Assembly: GCA_963978905.1 (NCBI GenBank)
Contig: OZ022261.1
Location: 36,130,102 to 36,194,101, forward strand
Origin: Trichostrongylus colubriformis
Taxonomy: Eukaryota > Nematoda > Chromadorea > Rhabditida > Trichostrongylidae
Length of the DNA stretch: 64,000 nt
Direction: 5' to 3'
This document shows, piece after piece, positions 13,305-41,829 of the stretch (positions within the stretch are counted from its first letter, which is position 1; each line of letters begins with the position of its first letter). The translations under genes were made by a program, and so were the position numbers. The notes beneath the pieces are model-generated. The model made no database searches and was not told where the DNA came from. It was given only the letters and a program-made list of their open reading frames with translations.

Positions 13305-13542
13305 GTGGTGTGTACCCTTATGTCAGGATTTCGCACCGTGGCATGTCGCAAGCGAAGCAATGTGCATGAGCTAAAGGCGCTGTTGTAGGGTTTTGAACCG
13401 ATTACAAGTTAACTGCGTATCGCGCCCCAAGCATTAACGTGTAATCGTTCTATGCCCCAACAACAGCGACGCGCATAGCTCGTACACACTGCGTCGCACG
13501 AGCTCCTCGTCGTGCGAAAACTTGACATAAGGGTACACACCC
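13305..13542. mobile_element. hAT-like MITE with 8-bp target duplication
   Basis: The left end GGTGTGTACCCTTATGTCA and the inverted right end GGTGTGTACCCTTATGTCA match, and the similarity continues imperfectly into TTTCGCAC. The 238-bp unit is flanked on both sides by TGGATCGA (13297-13304 and 13543-13550), an 8-bp duplication typical of hAT transposons. It has no coding capacity. Confidence 0.8.
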
Positions 13543-14602
13543 TGGATCGAACGCAGAGAAGTCAAAGCGCTAGCCTAATCGAGTTCGAATTCTGCATAGA
13601 AACTACTCTGATGAAGCAAATTCGTGCTTTTTTCCATCCTATGTTAGCCTAAGCCTTGGAGAAGGAGATTCCCTATCCCAGGCTTAGGCGGATACGCGCA
13701 TGTGGTTGCTTAGTCTGATTGTAGCGAATTTTCCGTAATATATTGATGGAAGAATAATCTATCGTTTTCTCAATTAGTTAGCTGTATCTAGGCATAAAAT
13801 AATTTTGAGAGTGCCTATAAGCAGAATGGGGCGCGACTTATTTTCAGTCGAGTGGCCCCCGTAACTCCAGTAACACCTAAATGTGCTATGTTGTAGATAT
13901 TAATTCCAATGAAATCCCCCCTTCCCCTCTAAGCCTTGTACTCCTCCGCAATATATTCGGGGTTCAGCTCGCTCACGCGGCGCCCACGTACAGAAACACT
14001 CGTCATCTGTTTTCTGTCTGTCTGCCTGCATCCTCCACGACATAGAATCACGTGCGGGCCCTCGCTGTCATGGTAATGTTACGGTAGCCGCTTGTGTACC
14101 ACACATAATTTTGCATTCCTTTAAAAGCAGCATTAGGGGACATTTGGACGAAAAGTACAAGAAGAAGTGAATATGAAAGTCGAGGTGCTTAGTGATACGA
14201 TGGTGTAAAAACGGAACGAAATTGCCAAAGGCCCAACCCTTAAGAGGCGTGTGGTCCGCACTGGTTTTCCACTGGCATATTTCCAAGTGAACACAAGGAA
14301 ATGTTTGGAAATACGACAGCATCTTTTTCCTGGAGTGAGCTTCAGGCTACATAAAACTGCAAAAGCGCTCCGCAATAACATCGATTCTGCCGCATATCCT
14401 TGGCCGCTCTCATCGCAGCCAACCAGGAATCACGTCGCTTGGAGGCGGGGTCGATTATCGAAAGGCGTCAGCTGTTATCCGTTGCGCCGTTTCTACAGCT
14501 CGGAGGCGCCCTTTTTCCCCGGGATTTCGCCACAGATAGCCTTTCTAGACCTATTGTTTCCATGTAAGTGGCTTCTTTTTGAATTCTCAATACCCACATT
14601 AC
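13543..14602. other. Unresolved stretch between minus-strand exons
   Basis: Probably intronic if the exons on either side belong to one gene. A minus-strand open stretch at about 14,330-14,070, preceded by an acceptor-like CACTCCAG, could be an exon, but I cannot match its phase or family. Confidence 0.3.
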
Positions 14603-17600
14603 CCCTGATGCCGTCTTCGAGATTGAATTTTGCCCAGTTCTATATGTTTTTGCAAAGCCTCTACATGCATTCAAATTTGTAGGAACAGCAATTACATCTT
14701 GACAATTTTCGTCAACCCCAGTTGACATAGGCAGCATTTTCTTGGATGTTTCACCTTCTATAGGGCATGACTGTACGGACGTTTCCATATAATATACCAC
14801 TTATGCAAGCTCTCCTACGCAATCAATGAGACGGCAAGTAACAGGAAACAATAGCGATGTCTCACCACTGAAGTGCCTTTCCGGCTCCCCTTCGCAATAG
14901 AAGCAACGTGTAATTTCGTACTGTGAACGTGCCAGGAAAGTAGGGAACAAATGCTGAAAGAGTAGACGTTAGGGCGTTTTTATGAGCTGCGGACACGATG
15001 AGTCCGTGGGCGAGGTCTCCAAAAGTACTACAAACCTACCAATGGGGTGCTGCTTATCAAGGAAATTAAACTCACAAATGAGAATGCGGTACGATCCGAA
15101 GAATTCTAACCACAATCTCGGCGTGTACAGTACATTGGATGGATTGGTAAAGGGCGATATCCCATGGAGGAAATGGAGGATTACCGTGTTTTCCAATGTT
15201 CGCGGTGTGTTCACGACCGATAGTAGTTATAGGCGACGTTGTTTTATTGAAAATATCGTCCAGATTCCTCGATAGGAACTCGAGATCGTCACTGAGCCAG
15301 AGCACCGTTTTATATTGACTCAATGCATCCTGTAATAATGATCCTGTAAAGACCGACTTCAAGGCAGAAGTGGGGCAATGTGGAGTTCAGGAAGGCAAAG
15401 CATGTTAACTGTAAAAAAAAGAAGTCCTGCAGGCGGTGTATTGTGCAATAGATTGTATACTCCATACGTCAGTTCCTATCGAAAGTACGCGTATCATTTG
15501 ATGTGGGTGACCGCAACGCATAACAGACACGTGGTTTTGATCGATACTTCAGCCATAGGGCGCACTCAAAAAAACATTCGACTTAACCAGGAATAGTGGG
15601 GGTCTCATCACATATGTATGACTTTGACCTTCTTCGCGATTACAGCTTTCTACAAAAATATTGCGGTACATGTTATTATACATATACTACACAGTTGCTA
15701 TACGGAATCGATTTCCAAATTAAATTAGATCCTAATGATTCTGATAACTAACACTGTACCTTGCATCGGCTCGTATTCATTGTGGTGTTCCCTAATGAAA
15801 AAACTGCATAATTAATGAGCAGTGGAATAATTTTGTGTTGACTTATTCGTGGCTAACGCTAATTCATTCTTCGAGAAATAATGACGGCTTCCCAATGTAC
15901 ACATAACGTATCGCCCAGCTAAGATCAGTAACAGCAGCGATTAAATAAAAATTGAGCATAGCAGGCTGATGGGGAGTCATGACATCTGATCTATCAACAA
16001 GCCACGACATAGGACCCAGTGCTGGAGCTTCTCAGGGGACGTTATTCGGGCAGCGTAAACCGCCGTAGCACTTCAGTTTTAAGCAGCGTTCATACTTTGC
16101 GGTACCGGCAACAAGGCCTGGCTGCGTGTCTCTGTGTCTCCCCCTGTGCAATCCTGTCTCGATGTCTGCGCCGTCTCTGCACCTCCACCGTTCCACTCTG
16201 TCTCGCTGCCTGAAGATGCAGCCGCGCCCTGCCGGCGCAAAGTATGAACGCGGCCTTACGCGTGCGGCGCGAAGCAGTCGGTTTTTGAAATGTGAACGAT
16301 TTACGCTTCATTACTTGCGAAGTTGTACATAGTCAAAAGTTATAGAGTGATTTAAGGAAGCCACCTACTAGCACTTATGAATTCATGAAGGGGACACTAA
16401 CACCTGATGGATAGGTATGGTGTGAGTCTGGAATGGAAAGTTGAAGAGAGCCGACGTGCCCTCAAGCATCAATTTGAGCTCAGCTTAGAATTTTTCACCT
16501 AAATCTCTGCACGCCTTCACAGGAACTGGGAGCAACTTACCCACATGAAGAAGACATTCATTTGGAATTCGTCTGCGTCACCAGGAAGGTGTCTCGTTGC
16601 AATTTCAGCAGGTTTCACAATGACGTTTCGGACACTAATCAGTTGCCTCTGCAGTAGGTCCTGGAGGGAAGAAATAAAAAGCTAGTCATTCCACGTAATT
16701 GGTTTAGCCTTAGGCTGTGGCCATACCTTGCGAAACTTCGATTCGCACTATCGTGCGATCGCATGTGCCATCGTGCGTACTCTCACTTGAGCGTGCTATT
16801 TTCTCTCTGCAACGCACGACCCGTGAGTTGTAACAGGCCAGTGTTGCGGAAGGGCAATATCACATCCTGGTGAGAGGGCGCACGACGACTTTGCGATCGT
16901 GCGGATTGCAATTTCGCAAGGTATAACAGAAGCCTTACTTTTGTTTCCTTCTTTTATCATTTTTTGAACAAATACTCGAATGAATGTAAGGGAAGCAACC
17001 TACACTGCCAACGTCAGTATCGTAGAGGAGAACTTTCGTGGACGGATAGTGCTTATGTATGGATCCGATCAGTACCAGCAACTTGTTCACAGCTGCATGA
17101 TTCGTGCTGAAAGCGAACACCATCTCGGATTTCCTGGAAATTGAATTGGTATGACACGTGCAAGCCTGGCATTAGAGATGGAATGCGATCGAACCGTTCT
17201 CCAGCTACCACTGGCGTCGATATGCACGAAAAACATTCGCCACATTGCAATGAATCAGCAGAAGCGTTGGTGGTATCGTCAGTGATGGCGGCACGAGTAT
17301 AGCAGTTGGGGTCCACCGTCGTCGTCGTTGCAGCTGTCGTCGGACATCGGCATTCGCCCAGAGTTCGACGCCATTCCACAGTGTGAGTCTCGTTGACGTC
17401 AGTTTCATAATAATAGAACTGAAAGCGGCAACTTTCCACGCTTTACTCTGTTCACACCGATGTGAGCCGGCGATCTTGACGGCATCTGGCCGTATTATAC
17501 ACTGCTGACCCTATTCTCTTGACAGTGAGCTGCATAACAGTGGCAGAAGTGGTCTCATCGATACCGTCATTGCTAGCACATCTGAGCTTTTTAATACCAC

Positions 17601-17694
17601 ATTCTACTCCGAATTCGCTCATTGAAACTGAAATCCCATGGCTATCCTCATCCGAGGGGTGGCCAGCATTGAAGCGCGAAATCCCTCTTTTCAC
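14603..17694 (-). CDS. Glycosyltransferase-like protein, nematode DUF1647-type (partial exon model)
   Basis: Minus-strand exons, best supported first: 17195-17418 (74 codons, Cys- and Thr-rich stalk), 17004-17133 (reads KSEMVFAFSTNH and GSIHKHYPSTKVLLYDTDV), 16541-16660 (DLLQRQLISVRNVIVKPAEI), 15185-15343 (SLLQDALSQYKTVLWLSDDL). The first three join in matching phases. Upstream, 17458 to about 17694 reads into 17418 across a 39-nt intron. Tentative: 15760-15791, 15076-15105, 14866-14920 and 14603-14797 (reads ENCQDVIAVP, ACRGFAKTYRTGQNSIS). The order TNH, K-hh-YD, QDAL-hhW-D, then a Cys-rich tail with GQxSI resembles, from memory, the DUF1647 glycosyltransferase-like family of nematodes. Start codon, full chain and connection to 12.8-13.1 kb are unresolved. 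Confidence 0.5.
16082..16255. mobile_element. MITE, GTTCATACTTTGCG ends, TTA target
   Basis: The ends AGCAGCGTTCATACTTTGCG and (inverted) GGCCGCGTTCATACTTTGCG match at 18 of 20 positions. TTA lies on both flanks (16079-16081, 16256-16258), as expected for PIF/Harbinger-type insertion. The 174-bp unit has no coding capacity. It lies between minus-strand exons at 16.54 and 15.79 kb, so probably in an intron. Confidence 0.75.
16713..16934. mobile_element. MITE in an intron of the glycosyltransferase-like gene
   Basis: Inverted ends GGCTGTGGCCATACCTTGCG and GGCTTCTGTTATACCTTGCG, with subterminal similarity continuing (ATTCGCAC...ATCG against AATCCGCACGATCG). TTA flanks both sides (16710-16712, 16935-16937). 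It sits within the 343-nt intron between exons 17004-17133 and 16541-16660, most of which it makes up. Confidence 0.75.
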
Positions 17695-19663
17695 TACATT
17701 TTTTTAATCAAAAACGGGCGCACAATAAGCCATGTAGGGCGCATCGTAGTTTGGAATAATATCAGCCCCAGAATCCTTGAATAGCTGAAATTTGCTAACA
17801 TTCGTCGCATACGGCTGTCATATTATCATACACTTATCAAACGGAAGCAAAATAAATGAATGACGCACGAGCGGAATTCACAGCTTTTCACTTTTATTAC
17901 ACTACTTCATAGTAAAAGTGATTAAGTGTAGATGAAATAGAAAAAAATCATTTCCAAATATCAGGCGCCCTCAACTACCTTGCAGGCAGTTCCAGACAGT
18001 TGTAATCACCTTCCGGCGTTTAAGGCACATTCTAAGCCAGTGGGAGACAACTCCCTGTATCCACCATTGGAGGAAGTTCAGTAGGAAGCGTTTCGGCCAC
18101 AACCCCTCCATATCGTACAAAGGGATGGGGGGATGCGAGAGGCAGTAGTTTGTGAAGCCCTCTAACCAGAGACACTTTACGGATGCGGTACCATCGTGGG
18201 ATGTGTCTTCGGGGTGAGAACGAGGAATGATTACTCGTATTCTCTTTGGAATCGCACGTTACATGAAAACTCGCCATTGTAAGGTTTCAAAGCCTTTCTC
18301 TCACAAAGTGTTGAAAGTCAATTACTACTAACTGAACAAAGAATGCTTTCAAGTAAGTCATGAGCAAAGTTATTAGATAGTACCGCTTTCTACTTCATTC
18401 TTAACAGTTAGTTATACAGTAAAATAGCGGAGCAGGCGCAAGGGTTAAGGAGGTCGTTAAATGTGCCAAGATGGTCTGTACCGTAATTTTATGTCGGCAA
18501 GCTTCATCACTGTATTGAAATACAATTGGAATGCCATTGCTACGGACTATTTTAGGCAAGTAAGATGCTCATCTCATGAAAATTACGAGCAATTCTTTTG
18601 ATTCATGATCACTGGAACTACGGGTGTGCGCCAGGGCTTTCTAACTAGGTCAAATCGCGCGAGGAGGCGCTAGCCGCGCTCCATAGTACAACCAGTTTAC
18701 AACAGAACCAGCAAGGCTTCTACGCGCGCAAACCTGGCTGGACAGTCCTGATGCACACCTCTGTATCTACCACGCAGTTCAGGGTACTCTCAAAAGTCGA
18801 GTAAAACGGTCGCTTTAGTACAACCCCCTCCACGGGGATCAAATACGTCCCTTTTTTGACCTCTACAGTACCAGGAACTGCAGAAACTGCTGCCGGATTT
18901 ATAGTCGCAGTGTGTTCTATTGTTATGAATTCTTAGCTGAAGCAAAAAAAAATTCACTTCACATTTCCTTACACGGTTTCGCTGAGAATTACGCTTCGCT
19001 TCTAATCTGCTTATTGAGAGTTCAGATTCTAGGGCTCATCGCAAACCTCTGCAGGGACGATCCCTTCCCCTCCCCCTTCCGTCTGGTCAAATACGACCCC
19101 CTGTCGAGGGATCCTCGACTCCAGGTGTGGCCTAATGTCCTTACCTCTTTATAAGAGATGACTGAGTTTTCCTCTTTCCTTTTTGGGAATCTGTGTCTTT
19201 ACATTTGAAACCGAACTAATGCATCCTCGACTGAGATGCTCTACTGCGCTCTAACAAAAGATGACATTTAGATATCAAAATGTTTCTTTGGCCGCTTCTA
19301 TGCCTTAATGAATAGCTGATTCACATTGTCGACGTCTTCATCATCAACAGCTTCTCCTCAGCCCATACATAAAAGCTGATGTAACACTTGGCAGAACTGC
19401 CATTCTATTGAGACTACAACAATACTGTTGCTGGTTTGGCTTGCCATACATTCTGCACATTAAACTGTAGCCACCACCGAGACTAAGAAGCTATAGTAAG
19501 TACAATCATTTGAACAGAATTTCATTACGATTTCATCGTTAATTGTTTTTCACTGTTTCACGATTCCCTTAAAACCGTCCAGATTTTTAATATGTTGTTT
19601 AAAAGCCATCGACCATGAAATGCTCCCAAGAAAACCTGGTGTTCGAGAAATGTATGTAAGGTT
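17695..19663. other. Region without a supported gene
   Basis: A minus-strand frame at 18,277-18,032 is open for 81 codons and has an acceptor-like TTAG near its end, but the composition and lack of family match leave it undecided. Nothing else stands out. Confidence 0.4.
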
Positions 19664-19863
19664 GAGCTTGTACATGGCCCATACTTTCGCATAATCGCAC
19701 GTGCTGTCGTGCGCGCTTATCCTTCCTCAAAAATGCAATGCTTGCCTGTTACCGCTTACTTGCCGTGCGCTGCGTAGGGAGAATAGCACGCCTAGGTGAG
19801 AGGGCCCACGACGACACATGCGATCAAGCGAGTCGCAATTTGCGATGTATAAACGCAGCCCTA
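19664..19863. repeat. Diverged relative of the 16.7-kb MITE
   Basis: The left part (CATACTTTCGCATAATCGCA) and inverted right part (TATACATCGCAAATTGCGA) are related to each other and to the ends of the 16,713-16,934 element. The interior shares GGTGAGAGGGC(G/C)CACGACGAC with that copy. The terminal bases have decayed. Confidence 0.55.
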
Positions 19864-21028
19864 CAAAAGGAAGGAATAGCAAGGTCAAACGTTGCGTTGC
19901 GCTCCCAATCCTGTCCTGCCAATGACGATCCAGTCGAGTCGCTAGCTTCGGCGAACGTGGAGTGCGCCTTCAAGCATGTTTCAAACCGCATAAGATTTAC
20001 AGTCAAAAGCCTAGGAGTCTCGATGCATACGAATTTTCAAAACATGATGCCGGATCTCTCGGCCACGTATATTACCGTAGCATAAGTTTTGTTGCGACTC
20101 TGATTCGGTTTCAAGTTAGATAATCCTAGGGAAATGTAAATATGCCTGAACCCAAACATTCAAAAAACGTGAAACTGGAGCCTCGAGAGATTATTTTGGC
20201 ACTTCGTTCGCCACCGTCAACTCTAGGTCAACTTTTCGCATTTATGAGAGTGCGATTAGCTTAAGGGATGATTGCACAGCTTTTTTCAGCTCCTCATCCG
20301 TCAGCGCTGACGTTGCTGGCAACTGTTTCATATCACGTAGAAAAGTGCGCTTTAAACAGGGGTGGAGCCAGATTGCGACCACAGCTACGACTCAGTTCCC
20401 ATTTGCAGTACGACGATATTTAAATAAAGACCTAATTAGTCTGAGTAATTAGAAGTAGCTAGGAAATGAAGGCAGGCGCACTCCCGAGAAGGACAAAGTA
20501 GGTTCCGAACCTCTCAGAGCATTCTGAAGACTTCAAGGTTTTCGTCATTTTTTCATCAGGTTACTGATTTTTTACAAACTCTGGAGGCCACCGAAATTCA
20601 ATTACGTGGCTATAATGTAGGAAATCAAAGGTTTAGCCATATTGTTTAGCTAGCACCTCATCCCGGTCAGATGAAGGTCATCTCGAAAAGTCGCCGTTTG
20701 TCCGAGCGTCTGAATTGCAAATCCACGTGAGTGTTCAGTGTCCCAAACTACCTCTCTGTATCACCATCACCCACTCACTGAAGTTTCTGGGAGCCTCCAT
20801 AAACTTTTGCTAAATTAAAATGTCGCAAAAATTCTCCGACAACCTCGTCTCGGAGGGAAATAGAAGAATATCATTGTGACTGTAGGAAATTGTGTGAAGT
20901 ATTTGGGTAACCAGGAATCAACTGAACTGTGAATTTAGCGGTTCTCGAGTGATCAAAATCAGTAAGGAATTCGCAGAAATCGACAGGTACTCTTCAGAAT
21001 ACCATAACTGAGAATTAGTACGAATAAC
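19864..21028. other. Region without a supported gene
   Basis: A minus-strand micro-exon candidate lies near 20,810-20,780 (acceptor TTTAATTTAG, donor GTGAGT, reading KVYGGSQKL), unsupported by partners. Otherwise no signal. Confidence 0.35.
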
Positions 21029-21232
21029 TCAGTGAAAATGGAATTCGCAGCAATCGTCACTGTTGTAATACACCAGTTTGAAAAAAACTATTTTCGAAGT
21101 AGCAAGGCTGCACTCGGCGCTCTGAAATGTTACACAAGTGGTCAGGGGGACATATGAAAAACTCACGGAAATCTGCAGAATAAACAGTGTTGTCAAGCAA
21201 CAGAGCACGATGCTGGTCAGCGCGGCGGTCAT
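21029..21232 (-). CDS. Possible small secreted protein, two exons
   Basis: Minus strand. ATG at 21232; exon 1 is 21167-21232 (MTAALTSIVLCCLTTLFILQ...), a typical hydrophobic signal peptide. A GTGAGT donor and TTTCAG acceptor bound a 45-nt intron (21122-21166). Exon 2 (21029-21121) encodes about 30 residues with an adjacent Cys pair (SDDCCEFHFH) and a TGA. The intron is a multiple of three with no stop, so retention would also stay open (67 rather than 52 residues). It could instead be the 5' end of a longer minus-strand gene, for example the one at 17.7 kb. No family recognised. Confidence 0.35.
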   Translation of the reverse strand: MTAALTSIVLCCLTTLFILQISVSFSYVPLTTCVTFQSAECSLATSKIVFFKLVYYNSDDCCEFHFH

Positions 21233-24200
21233 TTACGAGGCGAGCCGGCGGCACTCGCTCTCACCCTCTCCCTCCCACACTATCGAACATCGATACAGCC
21301 CAAACCCACTGACGAGGCTTCTCACATCTCATTCCTCACTTCACACTTCTACCATACCCTAGTCATTCTCACACCATCATCACCTCATCCTCATAGCTAT
21401 TTTCCCCATAGAAATGCATCGAATCGCAGCTGTTCAGCAAATAAAAAAAACTGCGCTCCGTGCACTATCTCCGTACGCTCGCGAATGCTGAGTTCCATCG
21501 CAATGCAGCTGGCCAGCAGCGTCCCATGGACTCGTCGAGATGCGTGCGCCATGGCCACCTACCGTATGACAGTGATCAACCGGGCCTTTAAGAAGGCGTC
21601 ATTGCGCAATTCAAATAGCGGCTTAGCGCCCGCCGCACGTCGCAACGCAAAAGGGCGAACGTGCAGGCTGTGTGGTTTCGATTCAACCCACTCTTTACTC
21701 ATTGATTACTCACGGTGAGTTTATTGATTGGTATTTTTGTGCTCTCTTGAGAAGCATTCCTGGGCTGATAGTTGGCTGCTTCTGGTCGAATTATGTAGAG
21801 CTAGCTCTGATAACGACTTCACCTGCCAGACCGCATTCCTGTAGTCGGCCTTACGACAAAGCTTCACACCTTCCATCGATTTGTGCCCTATTGTTCCATC
21901 GATCGATTGCAATGTCCGGATTGATTTGTTGTGATTGTTGTTGTTCCATTCCATGACCTTCGATATGATGAGACGGTGGGTATCTTTGAGGTGTCCCGAC
22001 GATCCCCCCTTCGCTGCACCTCTCTATACATACATTCCATAACACCGTGTACGTATATCGCGTAGGGCCGTTGGGAATATTCTCGGCAAGTCACACAACA
22101 TATCTGAGCAGGAGCTACAGCTCATCCAACCTGCACATCACTTAGAATCGTGTCCTAATCATCTCATGGTCTGTATGATTTGCATTCTTCACTTAGTGTC
22201 ACCATTGCCATCACGGTACGGCGACTAAATTATCGAATATTCCATGGTAATCTGCTCTCCGCAGCCCCACCGCCCTTGTTTCAAATCGTTTGCACTTTTT
22301 ACGTCGCCTCTTAAATCTTTAAACTCACATCTTGTCTTCTCCGACGTGGCACAGCATAGGGATAGGGTAAGTATGAGTATGCATCATAACCCTAGTTCAA
22401 CCCAAGTTTAATTCAGCGCACAAGTGTGAGAAAATTCTCTGGGCTCTATAGACTACTTCACACTCTATCAATACAGTTTGCGAATTTTTTTCCTGCTATC
22501 GCAAACACAGTAAACCAGACCGATTCCACATGGTTGCTATCTGGTGATGAAGCAGCAAACTTCCCCATATCGCATTCCATTGATTCTCCTGATGACGTAT
22601 TGATGAATGATTGAGTTCTCTTTCTATAAACTCCTCCCTGTGGCAGTCACTTCCCATACGTTCTATTTCCAGCTGTGCCCAGCAGAGTTTATTTGATCCG
22701 CATATCATTCTGAACCTCGCAATTTGTAAAGCGTTTTCTTTCATTTTTGAATACTCGTGTTTACTATCTCCAATATTTGGTTCGTCAGTTATTTTTTGCT
22801 GAGAATTTCGAGCTTTTCTTGTTTTGTTCCAACTCATGACGATATTCTTAGCCTTTCCAGTAATTGTTTTTTTTCATTGTTCATGTACATTAAGTGACCT
22901 TGTTAAGCGTAACAGCGTTTTCCCATCAAACCAGCCACGCTGCCTCCAACGCACGGAACTGTGTAGAACATTTGCATTACGTTTGATCTGTCGTCATCCA
23001 TGTTCGCGCGTATCGTGCTATCTTTTAAAACGTTAAATTCTGTTAGTTTTTTTTTTTGTTTTTTTTTCACTTGGTAAGTGCAGGGCACTCGGAATCTTTG
23101 CAAAATATCGCCCGTCAGGTGGCTTGGCTGTTCGTTCGGGAAATTGTATTTCACAGGCGCATTCGGGTGTTCCGTTATCAATCCATGTATCGGACAAAAC
23201 GGACCTTCGTCTAATCCCTCTTTTTTTATTTTCTTGGCAGGATTAATCCCCTCACCCCCGCCCGCATCCTTTTCCCCTTCTCTATTTTACTTACCCTTGC
23301 TCCGCGTTCTGATGATGGGAGTAACCTTGTGCGAGGTGACGGAGGCGACGCTGCTGACCACACGCCATGCCGCCGCCGCACACTTTCATTATCCCTTCAT
23401 CCATCGTTTCCTTCTCGTCTGCCCTTGTCGGTCGTTTTTCCTCCGATCCGTACGATGGCTTCATCCTCCGTCCCGTTACGCCGTTTCTAATGATCATTTA
23501 CGTCGTACGCTATTCCTCCTTCACGCACACGCTCGGCTGCGGCTTTTCGTGAGCTCGAGCTCGTCATGATGTTGTAACAGTCGGTGCCCACGGTGATTCA
23601 TAACACGTATAAGCCGTGTGCATGAGGCCCATCGAGCAAATATGGGCATCATCGCTTTCGAGTTTTTTGAGCGCTCAACTGTTGTATGACGGGGTTGCGA
23701 GGGCGCAGAAACGAAAGGTTGGGAGGGGGTTCATGCCAGCGCCGACCGCCGGCCACTGCACACACCGCGACCTCGACAGCACCGGAGGAGGTCTCGCCAC
23801 CTCATCGCTATTCATTTCTGTTAGTGCGACCGCTTGAACCGTCCCGTGCTCCAGGGATAAGCCACAAGGATCCCTGTTCTCGATTACCTTGCTCCGAACT
23901 TAAGTGTGTGATGCTTTGACGATGCTTGTGGAAGGTTACGGCATACTTTATGGATCTGTTTAGTTTTTTGAGAAACTTTTACCAGCGCGATAAGCGAGCC
24001 GTGCCCTTTTTGTGTATATGTCTTGTCTTGCTCGTGGTTTAGCAGGAGAACAGAAAGGTTAAGTGTACTCCTGGTGTAAAAAAGCTCGCTGCAGAAGCTT
24101 CTGTGTTTCAGAACCGGCTGAAACTGTGAGATACAAGGAAACACACTGAAATAAACGACGGGTATAGTTCGGGGGCGATTTCTGGTTATCCGGTTCGCCG

Positions 24201-25626
24201 CACCCATCTCTAATGGTCAGTCAACTGGTCGATGCATGTCGCGCTGAGTCACTCCCCGAACCTTTTGTTCCCGCCTTCGCGTCTTGTTACCCCCATCGCC
24301 CCCTCTCTCCTTTCCCCCAGCCCCTGCTAACCCTTCGCCTCGCACTCGTACGCACACATCGCGCTTTTCGCACAACGATCAACTCAAACTGTATTCGGTA
24401 TTTGGAAAACGGGCCGAATATGTGTGAGTGTGTGTGAGAATAGTGGAACATTCATTTGCTCACATGTTTACACGGTGACTTTATGTTGATAGTTCTTGTC
24501 GAGAACTTGGCGCCGAACAACGTTTGCCATTCAGCAAACCATTCTGAGCTACCCTCGTGTTCCTTTTCAAGATCACTGAACGAGCCCAAGTATCTCTATT
24601 GTCCTCATGAGTCGGTATGGCGGGTGGAAGAGCACGAAGAACAGTAAACGGCTGAGCTAGTAGCCAAGTCTTATAGGGTTCCTGTGAATGTGCAATAGTA
24701 GGTGTGTAGCGTCCCTCGTCGTGCTGGCTGGCTGGGGTTTTTTTCGCTATTCCCTCAGCGATCACTCGTTCGCTCGCTCAGGAATGCAATCTGTCAAGGT
24801 CGTCCTCTCTTGTCGTTTTTAGTGTCGCTCTCGTAATTACTAACTTTGAAAAAGTATCATCGACGTTTGCGAAGTTTATGGTTGGCTGCTGCTGAGTGCC
24901 AGTCCAGTAGATACCGTCGATGTTCGTGATTGGTGCCTATGATTCTAGAACGAGTGTTGATTGGTTCATGGTTCATGAGTGTTCGGAAGGACTGTGAAAA
25001 CTGCAGTGTGTTTCGCGTTATCAGTTGTAGCTGCGTTGAAGCCGTTTTGCTGAATATTCGCCTACAATAAAGCGGTCGGAATTCGCAATGACTAACCACG
25101 TGATTGATGCATATTTTGACGGAGCGCACACGAACAGTCATCGTGGCATGTCGACGGGATGGTCGATGGATTCCATTTTATACGAAGTCAGTCGACTACT
25201 CAGGGTGCTTCTGACATGGTCGATGGCGGCGGTCTGCCCCGATGCTGCTGATTCCGAAATCATCCACCATGTTGGCAGTGCTATGGAGGGCCGTGTGTGC
25301 ATGTGTGCTTCGTAGTTCTCCCCCCACAACCGACTTACACGATAACACCGTCGTCGTTTATCATAACTTCCTCAAACAACAATATGTTGACGAACACTTG
25401 AACATGTCCACTCATTCTCTTTCGGCTGTTCGTTGGATCGTTTTTCTGCCTCTTCTGCTCGTGAGACTAGCTTACCTCTATTTGCTCTTATCGTCATCTA
25501 CTGCCGGTCACATTTCTGTGTTACGTGTGTTTATATGTGCCACTCATCACATGCTTTATGTTGGAATGTCACTCAATGAGATGCTATCGTGAATTCTTTA
25601 GAAAGTACATTTCTGTCCCATTGCAG

Positions 25627-25632
<6 letters not shown>
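21233..25632. other. Upstream region of the myosin gene
   Basis: Relatively GC- and CpG-rich, with several long but uninformative open frames on both strands (for example 23,078-23,569) and no family matches. A donor-bounded stretch ending ACTCACG at about 21,714 (then GTGAGT), preceded by GTGCAG, is a candidate 5' untranslated exon. Promoter and 5' UTR of the myosin probably lie in this interval, but I cannot place them. Confidence 0.35.

Positions 25633-41829
<16,197 letters not shown>

Noticed and set aside
14978..15018. Hammerhead-ribozyme-like core (CGATGAGTCCGTGGGCGAG)
   Set aside because: It resembles CUGAUGAGUCCGUGAGGACGAAA, but the CUGA box lacks a base, stem II cannot form with a proper loop, and GAGG stands where GAAA is required.
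17134..17156. A 22-nt intron joining the 17.1-kb exons
   Set aside because: Frames would agree, but 22 nt is below any credible spliceosomal intron length. A 61-nt intron from 17194 fits equally well and was preferred.
19738..20085. 115-codon plus-strand frame
   Set aside because: Its first third runs through a MITE relic, and no homology is visible.
22386..22416. SL1-like string (CCCAAGTTTAATTC)
   Set aside because: Only about ten bases agree with the spliced leader, with no donor site or snRNA-like hairpins after it. Chance match.
23078..23569. 163-codon plus-strand open frame
   Set aside because: No motif, low-complexity Ser/Phe/Leu composition, and an equally open minus strand in this GC-rich stretch; no splice partners.
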